DNA from: an uncultured Megasphaera sp.
GTDB taxonomy: Bacteria > Bacillota > Negativicutes > Veillonellales > Megasphaeraceae
Direction of reading: 5' to 3'
Assembly (NCBI RefSeq): GCF_900539295.1
Contig: NZ_UQBH01000012.1
Location: 1-60,718 of the forward strand
DNA: 60,718 bases
Shown: in pieces, positions 40,934-49,802 of the stretch
Layout: each line of letters starts with the position of its first letter
Position numbering within the stretch: position 1 is the first letter of the stretch
Notes under the pieces: model-generated
What the model was told of the DNA's origin: nothing
The model's input: only the letters and a program-made list of their open reading frames with translations
The model's database searches: none
Made by a program: the position numbers and the translations under genes

Positions 40934-42088
40934 ATGGCGGATATCAATTTGAACGACCTCTTAGAGAAAAAACAGTCCGGCGAGACCGCTGCTAAAAGCT
41001 ACGAAAAGCATGAATTGGTCAAATTCAATCAGCAGGTAGAGACTTTGACGGCAGAAGATCGGAAGCAAGTCGATACGATTAAGGAATCGATCAACTTGGT
41101 GACGGCCAATGCCATCGCTCAGTACGGCATTGCGGCCCAAAACAATATCGCTTCTTTTTCGGACAGCATCTTATCGACTATAAAGAGTACCGATCAGACG
41201 GCAGCCGGCAACTTGCTGAATGACTTGGTGAAAAAGGTTCATGACTTTGAAGAAGAACAAGAAGGCGGAAAAGGATTCCTGGCCAACATCCCCGTCGTCG
41301 GCTCCTTGTTTAAAAAAGTGCCGGCTTTGCATCAGTCCTACATGACCTTGGCCGCTCAGATCGACAATATCCAGGCCGGCCTCGATAAGCAGAAGATGGT
41401 CCTCATGAAGGACGTGGCCATGTTCGACGGGCTGTACGACAAGAATTTGGAATACTTCAAACAGCTCCAGCTCTACATCAAAGCCGGGGAGGAAAAGATT
41501 CAGGAATTGAATGAAACGACGATTCCCGAATTGGAAGCCCAGGCTAAGGCCTCGGATAATCCCATGGCGACGCAGGTCGTTCAGGATTTTAAAAATTCCG
41601 TCAGCCGCTTTGAAAAGAAGGTCCATGACCTCAAAATCAGCAAGACCATCGCTATTCAGACGGCACCGCAGATCCGCATTATTCAGGATAATGACAAGAT
41701 TCTCGTCGACCGCATCCAGAGTGCCATTTACAATACCATTCCCTTGTGGAAGAACCAGATGATATTGGCCCTCGGCCTCGGCCGCCAGCAGGAAGCCCTT
41801 AAGATGCAGCAGGCTGTGTCCGAGACGACCAATGACCTCTTGAAGCGCAACGCCGCCATGCTCAAGCAAAATTCTCACGATACGGCCGTTGAAAATGAAC
41901 GGGCTATCGTCGATATCGAAACGGTCAAGCAGGTCAACGAAGACCTGATTGCTACCATTGAAGATACGCTGCGCATCCAGAGTGAAGGCCGTCAGAAGCG
42001 GCAGGCTGCCGAACAGGAACTAGTCCAGATCGAAGACCGGCTGAAACAGGCGCTGCTCAAAGGTGCCGGCCAGTCGCAGCCGTTATAA
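40934..42088 (+). CDS. telA: TelA-family toxic anion resistance protein
   Basis: Soluble, mostly helical protein of 384 aa of the TelA/YaaN family. The GFLANIPVVGSLFKK segment (about 112-126) and the PALHQSYMTLAAQIDNIQAGLDKQKMVLMKD region are typical, as is ALGLGRQQEALKMQQAVSETTNDLL near residues 278-300. First named for tellurite resistance, the family also appears in stress operons; the mechanism is not settled. It is co-transcribed with xpaC, and its 3' end overlaps the convergent HAD gene by 6 bp. Confidence 0.92.
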   Translation: MADINLNDLLEKKQSGETAAKSYEKHELVKFNQQVETLTAEDRKQVDTIKESINLVTANAIAQYGIAAQNNIASFSDSILSTIKSTDQTAAGNLLNDLVKKVHDFEEEQEGGKGFLANIPVVGSLFKKVPALHQSYMTLAAQIDNIQAGLDKQKMVLMKDVAMFDGLYDKNLEYFKQLQLYIKAGEEKIQELNETTIPELEAQAKASDNPMATQVVQDFKNSVSRFEKKVHDLKISKTIAIQTAPQIRIIQDNDKILVDRIQSAIYNTIPLWKNQMILALGLGRQQEALKMQQAVSETTNDLLKRNAAMLKQNSHDTAVENERAIVDIETVKQVNEDLIATIEDTLRIQSEGRQKRQAAEQELVQIEDRLKQALLKGAGQSQPL

Positions 42089-42844
42089 CCAGCCGAATTT
42101 CTTACAGGCCTTTAAGATACCGCCCTTATCGTGGTCGTCCGTGATATAGTCGGCCCGTTCTTTGAGGGCCTCACGGGCATTGCCCATGGCAATGGAAAAG
42201 AATGGCTTTTGGAACATGGTGATGTCGTTTAAGCCGTCGCCGAATACGACGGCGTCTTCGGCTGCTCCGCCGACGAGTTCCAGCATGCGCAGGATGCCGC
42301 GGCGCTTATCCGTCGGCTCGATGAGATAGGTGTGGTCGATGTATTCTAAATGGGGCAGACCGTATTTTTCCGGCTCATCTTCTTCTTTCTCCGGCCGGGC
42401 ATACATGATTTTATAGACCGTCGTCAACTCGTCAATATTGATGGGCTTGACGACGGTTTTCATGTAATTGCGCCGGTCGACGTGGGGAAAGGTTTTGTAG
42501 GGCGTATAGCGGTTGATCGTATTATCGGTGACGACGGCCCAGGCAAAGCCGCGACGAGTCAGTTCGCCGAGGAGGGTCTTACAGTTTTCGATGGGAAGTC
42601 CTTCCATTTCTAATACGTTCCCATCTAAGGACAGGCTGTTGCCGCCGTCGGCAACGACGGCCGGAATCCCATAGCAGTCGGCAAAAGACTGGGCATCGTT
42701 CTGGAGCCTTCCCGAGGCAATGGATACAAAATGGCCGGCCTTCATGAGGCGGCGCAGGCAATAGAGGCTGTCTGCCGGGATGATGCTTGAAATCCCAAGG
42801 CCCAGGGTTCCGTCGATGTCAAAGAAAAAGTATTTTTTGGTCAT
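42083..42844 (-). CDS. HAD-superfamily phosphatase, Cof type
   Basis: Cof/IIB-type HAD hydrolase of 253 aa. Motif 1 is FFDIDGTLG (Asp9 nucleophile, Asp11 acid), motif 2 IASGR, and motif 4 VFGDGLNDITMF. A C2 cap lies between. These enzymes hydrolyse sugar phosphates, FMN or PLP; the substrate cannot be read from sequence. GAAAGGAT precedes the ATG on the minus strand. It is convergent with telA and divergent from transketolase. Confidence 0.92.
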   Translation of the reverse strand: MTKKYFFFDIDGTLGLGISSIIPADSLYCLRRLMKAGHFVSIASGRLQNDAQSFADCYGIPAVVADGGNSLSLDGNVLEMEGLPIENCKTLLGELTRRGFAWAVVTDNTINRYTPYKTFPHVDRRNYMKTVVKPINIDELTTVYKIMYARPEKEEDEPEKYGLPHLEYIDHTYLIEPTDKRRGILRMLELVGGAAEDAVVFGDGLNDITMFQKPFFSIAMGNAREALKERADYITDDHDKGGILKACKKFGWL

Positions 42845-42882
42845 GGTTAAATCCTTTCTGTACGAGATGTATAGGCCTTTTT

Positions 42883-42888
42883 ATTATA
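42883..42888 (-). promoter_or_regulatory. -10 of the HAD gene promoter
   Basis: On the minus strand the sequence reads TGCTATAAT, a perfect extended -10, 39 bp before the start codon. Confidence 0.65.
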
Positions 42889-42959
42889 GCATAATTCTTT
42901 TTGTCTATCCGAAATGTTGCGGGACCGGGTGATTTTATATGTGAAAGGACATTTTGCCA

Positions 42960-42988
42960 TTGACAGAACTGCCCTTTTTTTACATAAT
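42960..42988 (+). promoter_or_regulatory. Transketolase promoter
   Basis: Consensus TTGACA (42960-42965), a 17-bp spacer and CATAAT (42983-42988), 54 bp before tkt. Confidence 0.75.
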
Positions 42989-43042
42989 AAAGTGTAAATG
43001 TTTATTTATATTTAACGAACCTAAAAAGGAGCGATTTGACTA

Positions 43043-45034
43043 ATGAGCACCATTGATACGACTTGTGTAAATGCCATTCGTGTATTGTCGGCGGATGCAA
43101 TCCAAAAGGCTAATTCCGGCCACCCGGGCCTGCCTTTGGGAGCTGCCCCGATTGCCTACGAACTTTGGGCAAACCACATGAACCACAATGCAAAAGACCC
43201 GAAATGGGCGAACCGGGACCGCTTTATCCTCTCTGCCGGCCATGGTTCGATGCTGCTGTATTCGCTGCTTCACCTGTACGGCTACGGCCTGACCATAGAT
43301 GATATTAAGCAGTTCCGTCAAGACGGCTCCTTAACACCGGGACATCCGGAATATGCTCATACGACGGGCGTTGAAGCTACGACGGGTCCCCTCGGGGCCG
43401 GCCTTGGCATGGCTGTTGGCATGGCCATGGCAGAAGCTCATTTAGCTGCGGTATTCAATAAACCGGACTATCCTGTCGTCGACCACTACACCTTTGCCCT
43501 TTGCGGCGACGGCTGCCTGATGGAAGGCATTTCGTCCGAAGCCCTCTCCTTGGCAGGCACTCTCGGCCTTTCCAAATTGGTTATCCTGTATGACAGCAAC
43601 AATATTTCCATCGAAGGAAATACGGATCTGGCATTTACGGAAAATGTCCAAGCCCGCATGGCAGCTTTCGGTTTCCAGACAATTACCGTCGAAGACGGCA
43701 CGGATATGGATGCTATCGGCAAAGCTATCGAAGAAGCGAAAGCCGACAAAGAACATCCGTCCTTTATCACCATTAAGACCCAAATCGGTTACGGCTGCCC
43801 GGCTAAGCAGGGTACTGCCGACGCTCACGGAGCGCCCCTTGGTGAAGAAAATATCGTCGCTATGAAGAAGAACCTCAACTGGCCGAAACCGGAAGAAACC
43901 TTCTACGTTCCCGACGAAGTATACACCCATTATGAAGAACTGAGCCAAAAAGCAGGTGCTGCTGAAAAAGATTGGCAGAAATTGTTTGACGCTTATGTCG
44001 CTGCCTTCCCGGATATGAAGGCTAAATGGGATGCTTACCATACTGATGTCGATGCACAGGCACTCTTGAATGATGAAGAGTTCTGGGCTTATGAAGATAA
44101 ACCGCAGGCAACGCGCAACCTGTCCGGCACGATGATCAACCGCTTAAAAGACCGCATCCCGCAGCTCTTTGGCGGCAGTGCCGACCTGGCTCCGTCGAAC
44201 AAAACGGAAATGAAAGGCGAAGGCTCTTTCGGAAAAGCCGATTACAGCGGCCGCAACATCCACTTCGGCGTCCGCGAATTGGCCATGGGTGCCATGACCA
44301 ACGGCCTGGCCCTCCACGGCGGCGTTCGCCCCTATGCAGGCACGTTCTTCGTCTTCAGCGATTACATGAAACCGATGATCCGCCTGGCTGCCCTCATGGG
44401 ACTTCCGACGACTTATGTTTTGACTCACGACAGCATTGGCGTCGGTGAAGACGGCCCGACACACGAACCGATTGAACAGCTGGCTATGCTGCGCTCCATT
44501 CCCAACGTCAACGTCTTCCGCCCGGCTGATGCTACGGAAACGGCAGCCGGTTGGTACTTAGCCGTTACCAGCCAGAAGACTCCGACGGCATTAGTCCTCA
44601 CGCGTCAGAACCTGCCGCAGCTTGAAGGCAGCAGCAAAGAAGCTCTCAAAGGGGCTTACGTCGTTGCTGACGCTTCTAAAGCCGTTCCCGATGCCATCAT
44701 CATGGCCAGCGGCTCTGAAGTTGAATTGGCTGTCAACGCTAAAGCAGAACTGGCTAAGGACGGTATCGACGTCCGCGTCGTCAGCATGCCGTGCCTCGAA
44801 CTCTTTGAACAGCAGGATGAAGCTTATAAAGAACAGGTTCTTCCCAAGGCCGTTCGGGCCCGCGTCGCTGTAGAAGCCGCTTCCGATTTCGGTTGGGGCA
44901 AATACGTCGGCCTCGACGGTGCAACTGTGTCCATGAAGTCCTTCGGTGCATCTGCTCCGGCAGGGACGCTGTTCAAGAAATTCGGTTTCACGACAGAAAA
45001 TGTTGTTGAAACGGTTAAGAAAGTTGTAAAATAA
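43043..45034 (+). CDS. tkt: Transketolase
   Basis: Thiamine-diphosphate enzyme of 663 aa that transfers two-carbon ketol units in the non-oxidative pentose phosphate pathway. Catalytic and cofactor motifs are NSGHPGLPLGAAP, HGSMLLYSLLHLYGY, the ThDP/Mg motif GDGCLMEGISSEALSLAG (about 152-169), the transketolase signature GEDGPTHEPIEQLAMLRSIPN (about 474-494), and VEAASDFGWGKYVG at the C-terminus. Full family length. AAAAGGAGCG precedes the ATG. It has its own promoter and terminator. Confidence 0.97.
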   Translation: MSTIDTTCVNAIRVLSADAIQKANSGHPGLPLGAAPIAYELWANHMNHNAKDPKWANRDRFILSAGHGSMLLYSLLHLYGYGLTIDDIKQFRQDGSLTPGHPEYAHTTGVEATTGPLGAGLGMAVGMAMAEAHLAAVFNKPDYPVVDHYTFALCGDGCLMEGISSEALSLAGTLGLSKLVILYDSNNISIEGNTDLAFTENVQARMAAFGFQTITVEDGTDMDAIGKAIEEAKADKEHPSFITIKTQIGYGCPAKQGTADAHGAPLGEENIVAMKKNLNWPKPEETFYVPDEVYTHYEELSQKAGAAEKDWQKLFDAYVAAFPDMKAKWDAYHTDVDAQALLNDEEFWAYEDKPQATRNLSGTMINRLKDRIPQLFGGSADLAPSNKTEMKGEGSFGKADYSGRNIHFGVRELAMGAMTNGLALHGGVRPYAGTFFVFSDYMKPMIRLAALMGLPTTYVLTHDSIGVGEDGPTHEPIEQLAMLRSIPNVNVFRPADATETAAGWYLAVTSQKTPTALVLTRQNLPQLEGSSKEALKGAYVVADASKAVPDAIIMASGSEVELAVNAKAELAKDGIDVRVVSMPCLELFEQQDEAYKEQVLPKAVRARVAVEAASDFGWGKYVGLDGATVSMKSFGASAPAGTLFKKFGFTTENVVETVKKVVK

Positions 45035-45096
45035 AACCGATGTTATCGGTGTCATACGGTCCGCGGCAAGTCTTCCAATGACCTGCCAAGGTCTCG

Positions 45097-45130
45097 AAAA
45101 GGGGATGCTGCATGGGCGGCAGCCCCTTTT
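45097..45130 (+). terminator. Transketolase terminator
   Basis: AAAAGGGG-AT-GCTGC pairs with GCAGCCCCTTTT around a short loop. Confidence 0.85.
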
Positions 45131-45144
45131 CCTATTGTCAAGGC

Positions 45145-45173
45145 TTGATTTTTCTTGAGTATTTTATTATACT
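45145..45173 (+). promoter_or_regulatory. 6S RNA promoter
   Basis: TTGATT (45145-45150), a 17-bp spacer and TATACT (45168-45173) place the start near 45180, at the 5' arm of the predicted 6S terminal stem. Confidence 0.75.
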
Positions 45174-45177
45174 ATGT

Positions 45178-45373
45178 ACAAGAAGAAACCCTACTGTGTA
45201 CGTAAATGGTCTCGATGTTTTGAACCAACACTTTTTACATTGGGAGTTCGGTCTCTATAATGCGAGGCAATGCCTTCATTGGACTGCCGACCCTTATAGG
45301 AGGACACCCACCTGCTTAGGCAGGCTCAAAACTCGGTTTATAAACGGCATGGTGGGGCTCTTTTCTTGTGCAA
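45178..45373 (+). ncRNA. ssrS: 6S RNA
   Basis: Regulatory RNA that binds the sigma-A RNA polymerase holoenzyme and mimics an open promoter. The ends pair over about 20 nt (ACAAGAAGAAACCCTAC with GTGGGGCTCTTTTCTTGT). Inside, GTTTTGAACC (45217-45226) pairs with GGCTCAAAAC (45323-45332). The 3' strand of the central bubble holds ACACCCACCTGCTTAGGCAGG with a small CCTGC/GCAGG hairpin, as in other 6S RNAs. An apical stem GTCTCTATAA/TTATAGGAGGAC completes the rod. It lies just upstream of rarA, a neighbourhood also seen in Bacillus. No coding potential is evident. Confidence 0.82.
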
Positions 45374-45390
45374 GAATATGATGTATTTTC

Positions 45391-45415
45391 CGCCGCTAAG
45401 AACCTCTTGGCGGCG
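45391..45415 (+). other. Inverted repeat between 6S RNA and rarA
   Basis: CGCCGC (45391-45396) and GCGGCG (45410-45415) can pair around a 13-nt loop and are followed by GTTCTATTT. It may be a weak terminator or 3' end structure of 6S RNA; the T run is poor. Confidence 0.4.
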
Positions 45416-45441
45416 TTCTATTTAGTCTGGAGAGCAAACAA

Positions 45442-46761
45442 ATGAGCGGAGACGATTTATTTTCCATGGCCGATGAACGAAGCGGCAGAGAGTATGCACC
45501 GCTGGCCGTCCGTATGCGGCCTGAATCGCTGGATGACGTATATGGCCAGGATGAGTTGATTGGGCCCGGGAGTTTCCTGCGGATGATGATTGAACGGGAT
45601 ACGATTCCGTCGCTCTTGTTCTATGGCCCGTCGGGCGTCGGCAAGACGACGCTGGCCCATGTCATCGCTGCTGAAACGGACAGCCGCTTCGTAACTTTGA
45701 ATGCCGTGACGGCCGGGACGGCAGAGCTGCGAAAAGTCATTGCTGCTGCCAAAGAAGCGGTTCATTTATATCAAAAGCGGACGATTCTCTTTATCGACGA
45801 AATCCATCGATTCAATAAAAGCCAGCAGGACGTGCTGCTGCCCTATGTTGAAGACGGGACGGTCATCCTGGTCGGAGCGACGACGGAAAATCCTTATTTT
45901 GAAGTCAATCGGCCTTTATTATCCCGCCTGCGGGTCATCTCTCTTCAGCCCTTGTCAGAAGCCGCTGTCGTATCCGTTTTGAAGCGGGCTTTGACCGATA
46001 AGGTGAAAGGGTTGGGGAGCCTTGGCATTGAAGGCAGCGATGACATGCTCGGAACCATTGCCCGCCTGGCTGACCGCGATGCCCGTGTAGGCCTCAATTT
46101 ACTGGAACAGGTCGCCATGGTCGTTCCTGCCGGCGGTAAGCTTACACAAGAAGCTATCGAAAAGGTCGCCGGTCATAAGGTATATACTTATGACAAAAAA
46201 GGCGATGCCCATTACGATACGGTGTCGGCCTTTATAAAGAGTATGCGCGGCTCTGATCCCGATGCGGCCCTGCACTATCTGGCCCGTATGATTGAAGCCG
46301 GCGAGCAGCCGTCGTTTATTGCCCGCCGCTTGGTCATCTGTGCTGCCGAAGACGTCGGCCTTGCCGACCCGCAGGCCCTGGTCATCGCCAACGCAGCAGC
46401 TCAGGCCGTTCAATTTGTCGGCTGGCCTGAAGGCCGCATCATCTTGTCGGAGGCCGTTATTTATGTCGCCTGCGCACCTAAGAGCAACAGCGCTTACCTG
46501 GCTGTCGATGCAGCCCTCAGCGATGTGCGCCGGAAGGACTGCGGCGATATCCCGGCCCATTTGCGGGACAGTCATTACAGCGGGGCTGCCCAGTTGGGCC
46601 ACGGCTTAAATTATCGCTATCCTCACGATTTTGAAGACGCCTGGGTCGATCAGCAGTACCTGCCCGATGCCCTTAAAGGCGCGTCGTATTATCATGAAAG
46701 ACCTTACGGCCGTGAACAGGCTATGGCTGATGCCTGGCATAAGCGCCGCCGTGACAAGTAA
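45442..46761 (+). CDS. rarA: RarA/MgsA replication-associated recombination ATPase
   Basis: Clamp-loader-like AAA+ ATPase of 439 aa that acts at stalled replication forks. The RPESLDDVYGQDELIGPG start is diagnostic. Walker A is GPSGVGKTT (about 62-70), Walker B with sensor is LFIDEIHRFNKSQQDVLLP, and GATTENPYFEVN carries sensor 1. The C-terminal MgsA domain includes SDPDAALHYLARMIEAGE and a final YLPDALKGASYY. It follows 6S RNA by about 70 bp; no clear promoter is seen between them, so it may be reached by read-through. Confidence 0.96.
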   Translation: MSGDDLFSMADERSGREYAPLAVRMRPESLDDVYGQDELIGPGSFLRMMIERDTIPSLLFYGPSGVGKTTLAHVIAAETDSRFVTLNAVTAGTAELRKVIAAAKEAVHLYQKRTILFIDEIHRFNKSQQDVLLPYVEDGTVILVGATTENPYFEVNRPLLSRLRVISLQPLSEAAVVSVLKRALTDKVKGLGSLGIEGSDDMLGTIARLADRDARVGLNLLEQVAMVVPAGGKLTQEAIEKVAGHKVYTYDKKGDAHYDTVSAFIKSMRGSDPDAALHYLARMIEAGEQPSFIARRLVICAAEDVGLADPQALVIANAAAQAVQFVGWPEGRIILSEAVIYVACAPKSNSAYLAVDAALSDVRRKDCGDIPAHLRDSHYSGAAQLGHGLNYRYPHDFEDAWVDQQYLPDALKGASYYHERPYGREQAMADAWHKRRRDK

Positions 46762-46785
46762 TCTATTAGTGGAAGGTGAACTATT

Positions 46786-49317
46786 TTGGCAAACGGAAGG
46801 ACCCCTAAGACCACCCGCCGCAAGCGGACGACCCGGCGGGCACGGCCTGCCAAGCGGGCCGAGAAATCGCCCCTTTTAAAATATGAGATTATCGGTATTT
46901 TCTGTATCTTATTCGGCGTCTTTGCGACCGTCGGTTTTATCGGCGTCGATACGGGCCGTATCGGACACAGTGTAGACGATGTCTTATCATACATCTTCGG
47001 GCTGGGGCGAATCGTTGTCAGCTTATCTCTGGTTGTCTTGGGCCTGAAGTATATCGTCGTCCGCAAGGCCTGCCCCGTATCGCGGTCCTGGGTCATCGGT
47101 GCCTGGATCTATGTGCTTCTCTTGGGGCTTATCCATTTACTGGTCATTCCGGAAGGCACGAAGTTTCTGCCTGCCAGTTTATCCGTCGGAGGAGGCATCA
47201 TCGGGGCTGTCGTGTCCTCGGTGCTGCAGCAGTTTCTCGGCTTTTTTGGGGCTGTCATGGCCATCATGGGAGCTGCTATCGTCACCTTTCTGATCTGGAA
47301 GAACTGGTCTATTTCCCAGCCAGTGGCGGCCGTTGCCGATAAGGCCGGCCAGGAAGCGGCCCGCGTTTCCGGAAAGGCTGTCGAAGGACTGCAGGACGCA
47401 TCCCAGTCCCTTCGCCAATGGCACGAAAAGCGGAAAATCTTCGATTTTCAGGCCCTGGAAGAAAGATCGGCAGATACGCCGGAAGACGCTTCAGCAGTCG
47501 ATAAAGATCTGTCGGAAGGAATTCAGATTTCGGATGCCCGCGATCTTGGAAATGGGGTAGAGGAAGTCAGCTTTGATTCCCGCCCCATTGAAGAAATTCC
47601 GGCCGTTGAAGAAAGTGTATCTCCTGAAGACATCGAAGCTTATTGGAATGAAGATCTGGAAGACGGCTTTGATGACGGCCCTCAAGATGAGACGGACTAC
47701 AGCCAGATTCATGAGACCGTTGTTTCCGATGCCGAACCGACGGCTCACGACGTTCAGCCCGTCAGCACTTCGTCCTTAGCGGAGGAACGAGACGTTCTCC
47801 GTCATGACATGGACGATATTAAACCCATTGAAGTAGAACAGAGCACGGTTGCCGTAGATCTCAGTGAGGAAGGCAGCAGTGCCGTTCCCAAGGCGGAACG
47901 AAAGTCGATATACCGCCTGCCGTCAGTCTCTATGCTGAAGCCGGGACCGCAGCATACGGTCGGCCTCAGCGACGAAGTACGGGAAAATGCAGCCATTTTA
48001 AAAGAAACCCTGCAGAGTTTTAACATCGATGCCAAGATTTTAAATGCCAGCCAGGGGCCGTCCATTACGCGGTATGAACTGGAACCGGCAGCTGGCGTCA
48101 AGGTCAGTAAAATCGTCCATTTGGCCGACGACATAGCTCTTAAACTGGCAGCGACGGATATCCGCATTGAAGCGCCGATTCCAGGTAAGGCCGCCGTCGG
48201 CATTGAAGTGCCGAATAAGACCTTGACCGGTGTCAATTTGCGCGACGTCATTGAAAGTGAAAAATTCCAAAAAGCCGCCCGCGGTGTTCCCGTCTGCCTG
48301 GGCAAAGACATTGCCGGCAATCCCATCGTTGCCGACCTGACCAAGATGCCTCATCTTTTGGTAGCAGGCTCGACGGGCTCTGGTAAGAGTGTCTGCATCA
48401 ATACCTTCATTGCCAGCATCCTCTTTAAGCAGCGGCCGGAAGATGTAAAATTAATTCTCATCGATCCGAAAGTCGTCGAATTGTCCAACTACAACGGCAT
48501 TCCGCATTTGCTGACTCCGGTCGTTACCGATCCCAAGAAAGCTGCCAGCGTCCTGCGCTGGGCCGTTCGGGAAATGGATGACCGCTATAAACGCTTTGCC
48601 GATACGCATACGAGGGATATTTCCCGATATAATGAACTGCACCCTGACGAAGCCATGCCCTTTATCGTCATCATCATCGACGAATTGGCCGATCTCATGA
48701 TGACCGCGTCGGACGACGTCGAAAAGTCGATTATCCGCTTGGGCCAGAAGGCTCGTGCTTGCGGCATGCACTTAGTGCTGGCCACGCAGCGGCCGTCGGT
48801 CGATGTCCTGACGGGCCTTATCAAAGCCAATGTGCCGAGCCGTATTGCCTTTGCCGTGTCGAGTCAGGTCGATTCGCGGACCATTCTGGATATGGCCGGT
48901 GCCGACAAGCTCATCGGCAAGGGGGATATGCTTTTTTATCCCCTCGGCGCATCGAAACCGCTCCGTGTCCAAGGGGCTTTCATCTCCGATTCGGAAATCG
49001 ATGAAATGGTGGAATTTATCAAGGGACAGGACGGTCCTCATTACGACGAGTCCGTCCAAAAAGCCCAGTCTGAAAATTCCGAAGACAGCGTCGACTTCTT
49101 TGAAGACGAACTCATGCAGCAGGCCATCGACATGGTCCTTGAGACCGGCCAGGCGTCGACTTCCATGCTCCAGCGCCGCTTCCGCATCGGCTATACGCGG
49201 GCTGCCCGCATGATCGATATGATGGAAGCCATGCACATCGTAGGGCCCAACAACGGCAGCAAGCCGCGGGATATCCTGATGACGGCTGACGAAGTCCAGC
49301 AGAAGTATTTGGGCTGA
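46786..49317 (+). CDS. ftsK: DNA translocase FtsK/SpoIIIE
   Basis: Septal DNA pump of 843 aa that clears chromosome termini at division. A basic N-terminus (TTRRKRTTRRARPAKR type) is followed by about four membrane segments (about 35-190), an acidic linker (about 210-385), the motor with GPSITRYELEP, Walker A GSTGSGKS (about 528-535) and Walker B FIVIIIDELADLMM, and a gamma winged helix (about 775-843, STSMLQRRFRIGYTRAARMID) that reads polarity sequences. The start is TTG at 46786 with GGAAGGTG 7 bp upstream. It begins the block ftsK-rodZ-ygiQ-...-recA. Confidence 0.96.
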   Translation: MANGRTPKTTRRKRTTRRARPAKRAEKSPLLKYEIIGIFCILFGVFATVGFIGVDTGRIGHSVDDVLSYIFGLGRIVVSLSLVVLGLKYIVVRKACPVSRSWVIGAWIYVLLLGLIHLLVIPEGTKFLPASLSVGGGIIGAVVSSVLQQFLGFFGAVMAIMGAAIVTFLIWKNWSISQPVAAVADKAGQEAARVSGKAVEGLQDASQSLRQWHEKRKIFDFQALEERSADTPEDASAVDKDLSEGIQISDARDLGNGVEEVSFDSRPIEEIPAVEESVSPEDIEAYWNEDLEDGFDDGPQDETDYSQIHETVVSDAEPTAHDVQPVSTSSLAEERDVLRHDMDDIKPIEVEQSTVAVDLSEEGSSAVPKAERKSIYRLPSVSMLKPGPQHTVGLSDEVRENAAILKETLQSFNIDAKILNASQGPSITRYELEPAAGVKVSKIVHLADDIALKLAATDIRIEAPIPGKAAVGIEVPNKTLTGVNLRDVIESEKFQKAARGVPVCLGKDIAGNPIVADLTKMPHLLVAGSTGSGKSVCINTFIASILFKQRPEDVKLILIDPKVVELSNYNGIPHLLTPVVTDPKKAASVLRWAVREMDDRYKRFADTHTRDISRYNELHPDEAMPFIVIIIDELADLMMTASDDVEKSIIRLGQKARACGMHLVLATQRPSVDVLTGLIKANVPSRIAFAVSSQVDSRTILDMAGADKLIGKGDMLFYPLGASKPLRVQGAFISDSEIDEMVEFIKGQDGPHYDESVQKAQSENSEDSVDFFEDELMQQAIDMVLETGQASTSMLQRRFRIGYTRAARMIDMMEAMHIVGPNNGSKPRDILMTADEVQQKYLG

Positions 49318-49388
49318 CCCCCTGTACCCTTTGTCGTATCTGTTATATAATAAAGGATACGATTATAGTAAATAGGGAGAGAAAGACA

Positions 49389-49790
49389 GTGAAGGAATCT
49401 TCGATCGGTGACGTATTACGATTAGCGAGAGAACAACAGGGCCTGACGTTACAAGATGTATCGGAAGCCCTAAATATAAAGCGGGAATACCTGGAAGCCC
49501 TGGAAGCCAATGAATATGACGCCATTCCCGGTGCCGTATTCGTCAAGGGCTTTATCCGCAACTACGGCAACTTCCTGGAACTGGACGGCATTGCCCTGGT
49601 TCAGGAATATAAGGCCTCTGTCGAAGAAAGGACGCCCAGGCCGGAAGTTCGGACCATCGTTTCTGCCAAGCATAAAAAAAACAGGAAAGACAATAAGAAG
49701 AAAAAGACGCGGCAAGGGAATTGGCCGGAAATTACGATTGTTGCCGGCATCATTATTTTCCTCTTGCTCATTATTTGGATTTTAATGTAA
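49389..49790 (+). CDS. rodZ: RodZ-like helix-turn-helix membrane protein (short)
   Basis: Protein of 133 aa. An N-terminal HTH of the XRE/RodZ type (about 8-70: LRLAREQQGLTLQDVSEALNI, IPGAVFVKGFIRNYGNFL) is followed by a Lys-rich linker and one membrane segment (about 113-132) that ends the protein. RodZ proteins link MreB filaments to the membrane. The usual C-terminal periplasmic domain is missing, so this is a minimal form. The start is GTG at 49389 after AGGGAGAG. Position after ftsK matches ymfM of Bacillus. Confidence 0.88.
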   Translation: MKESSIGDVLRLAREQQGLTLQDVSEALNIKREYLEALEANEYDAIPGAVFVKGFIRNYGNFLELDGIALVQEYKASVEERTPRPEVRTIVSAKHKKNRKDNKKKKTRQGNWPEITIVAGIIIFLLLIIWILM

Positions 49791-49802
49791 ATAAGGAGCC
49801 AT

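Noticed and set aside
45112..45381. 89-codon frame over the 6S RNA region
   Set aside because: It starts inside the transketolase terminator and its frame follows RNA helices rather than codon bias; the product has no features of a protein.
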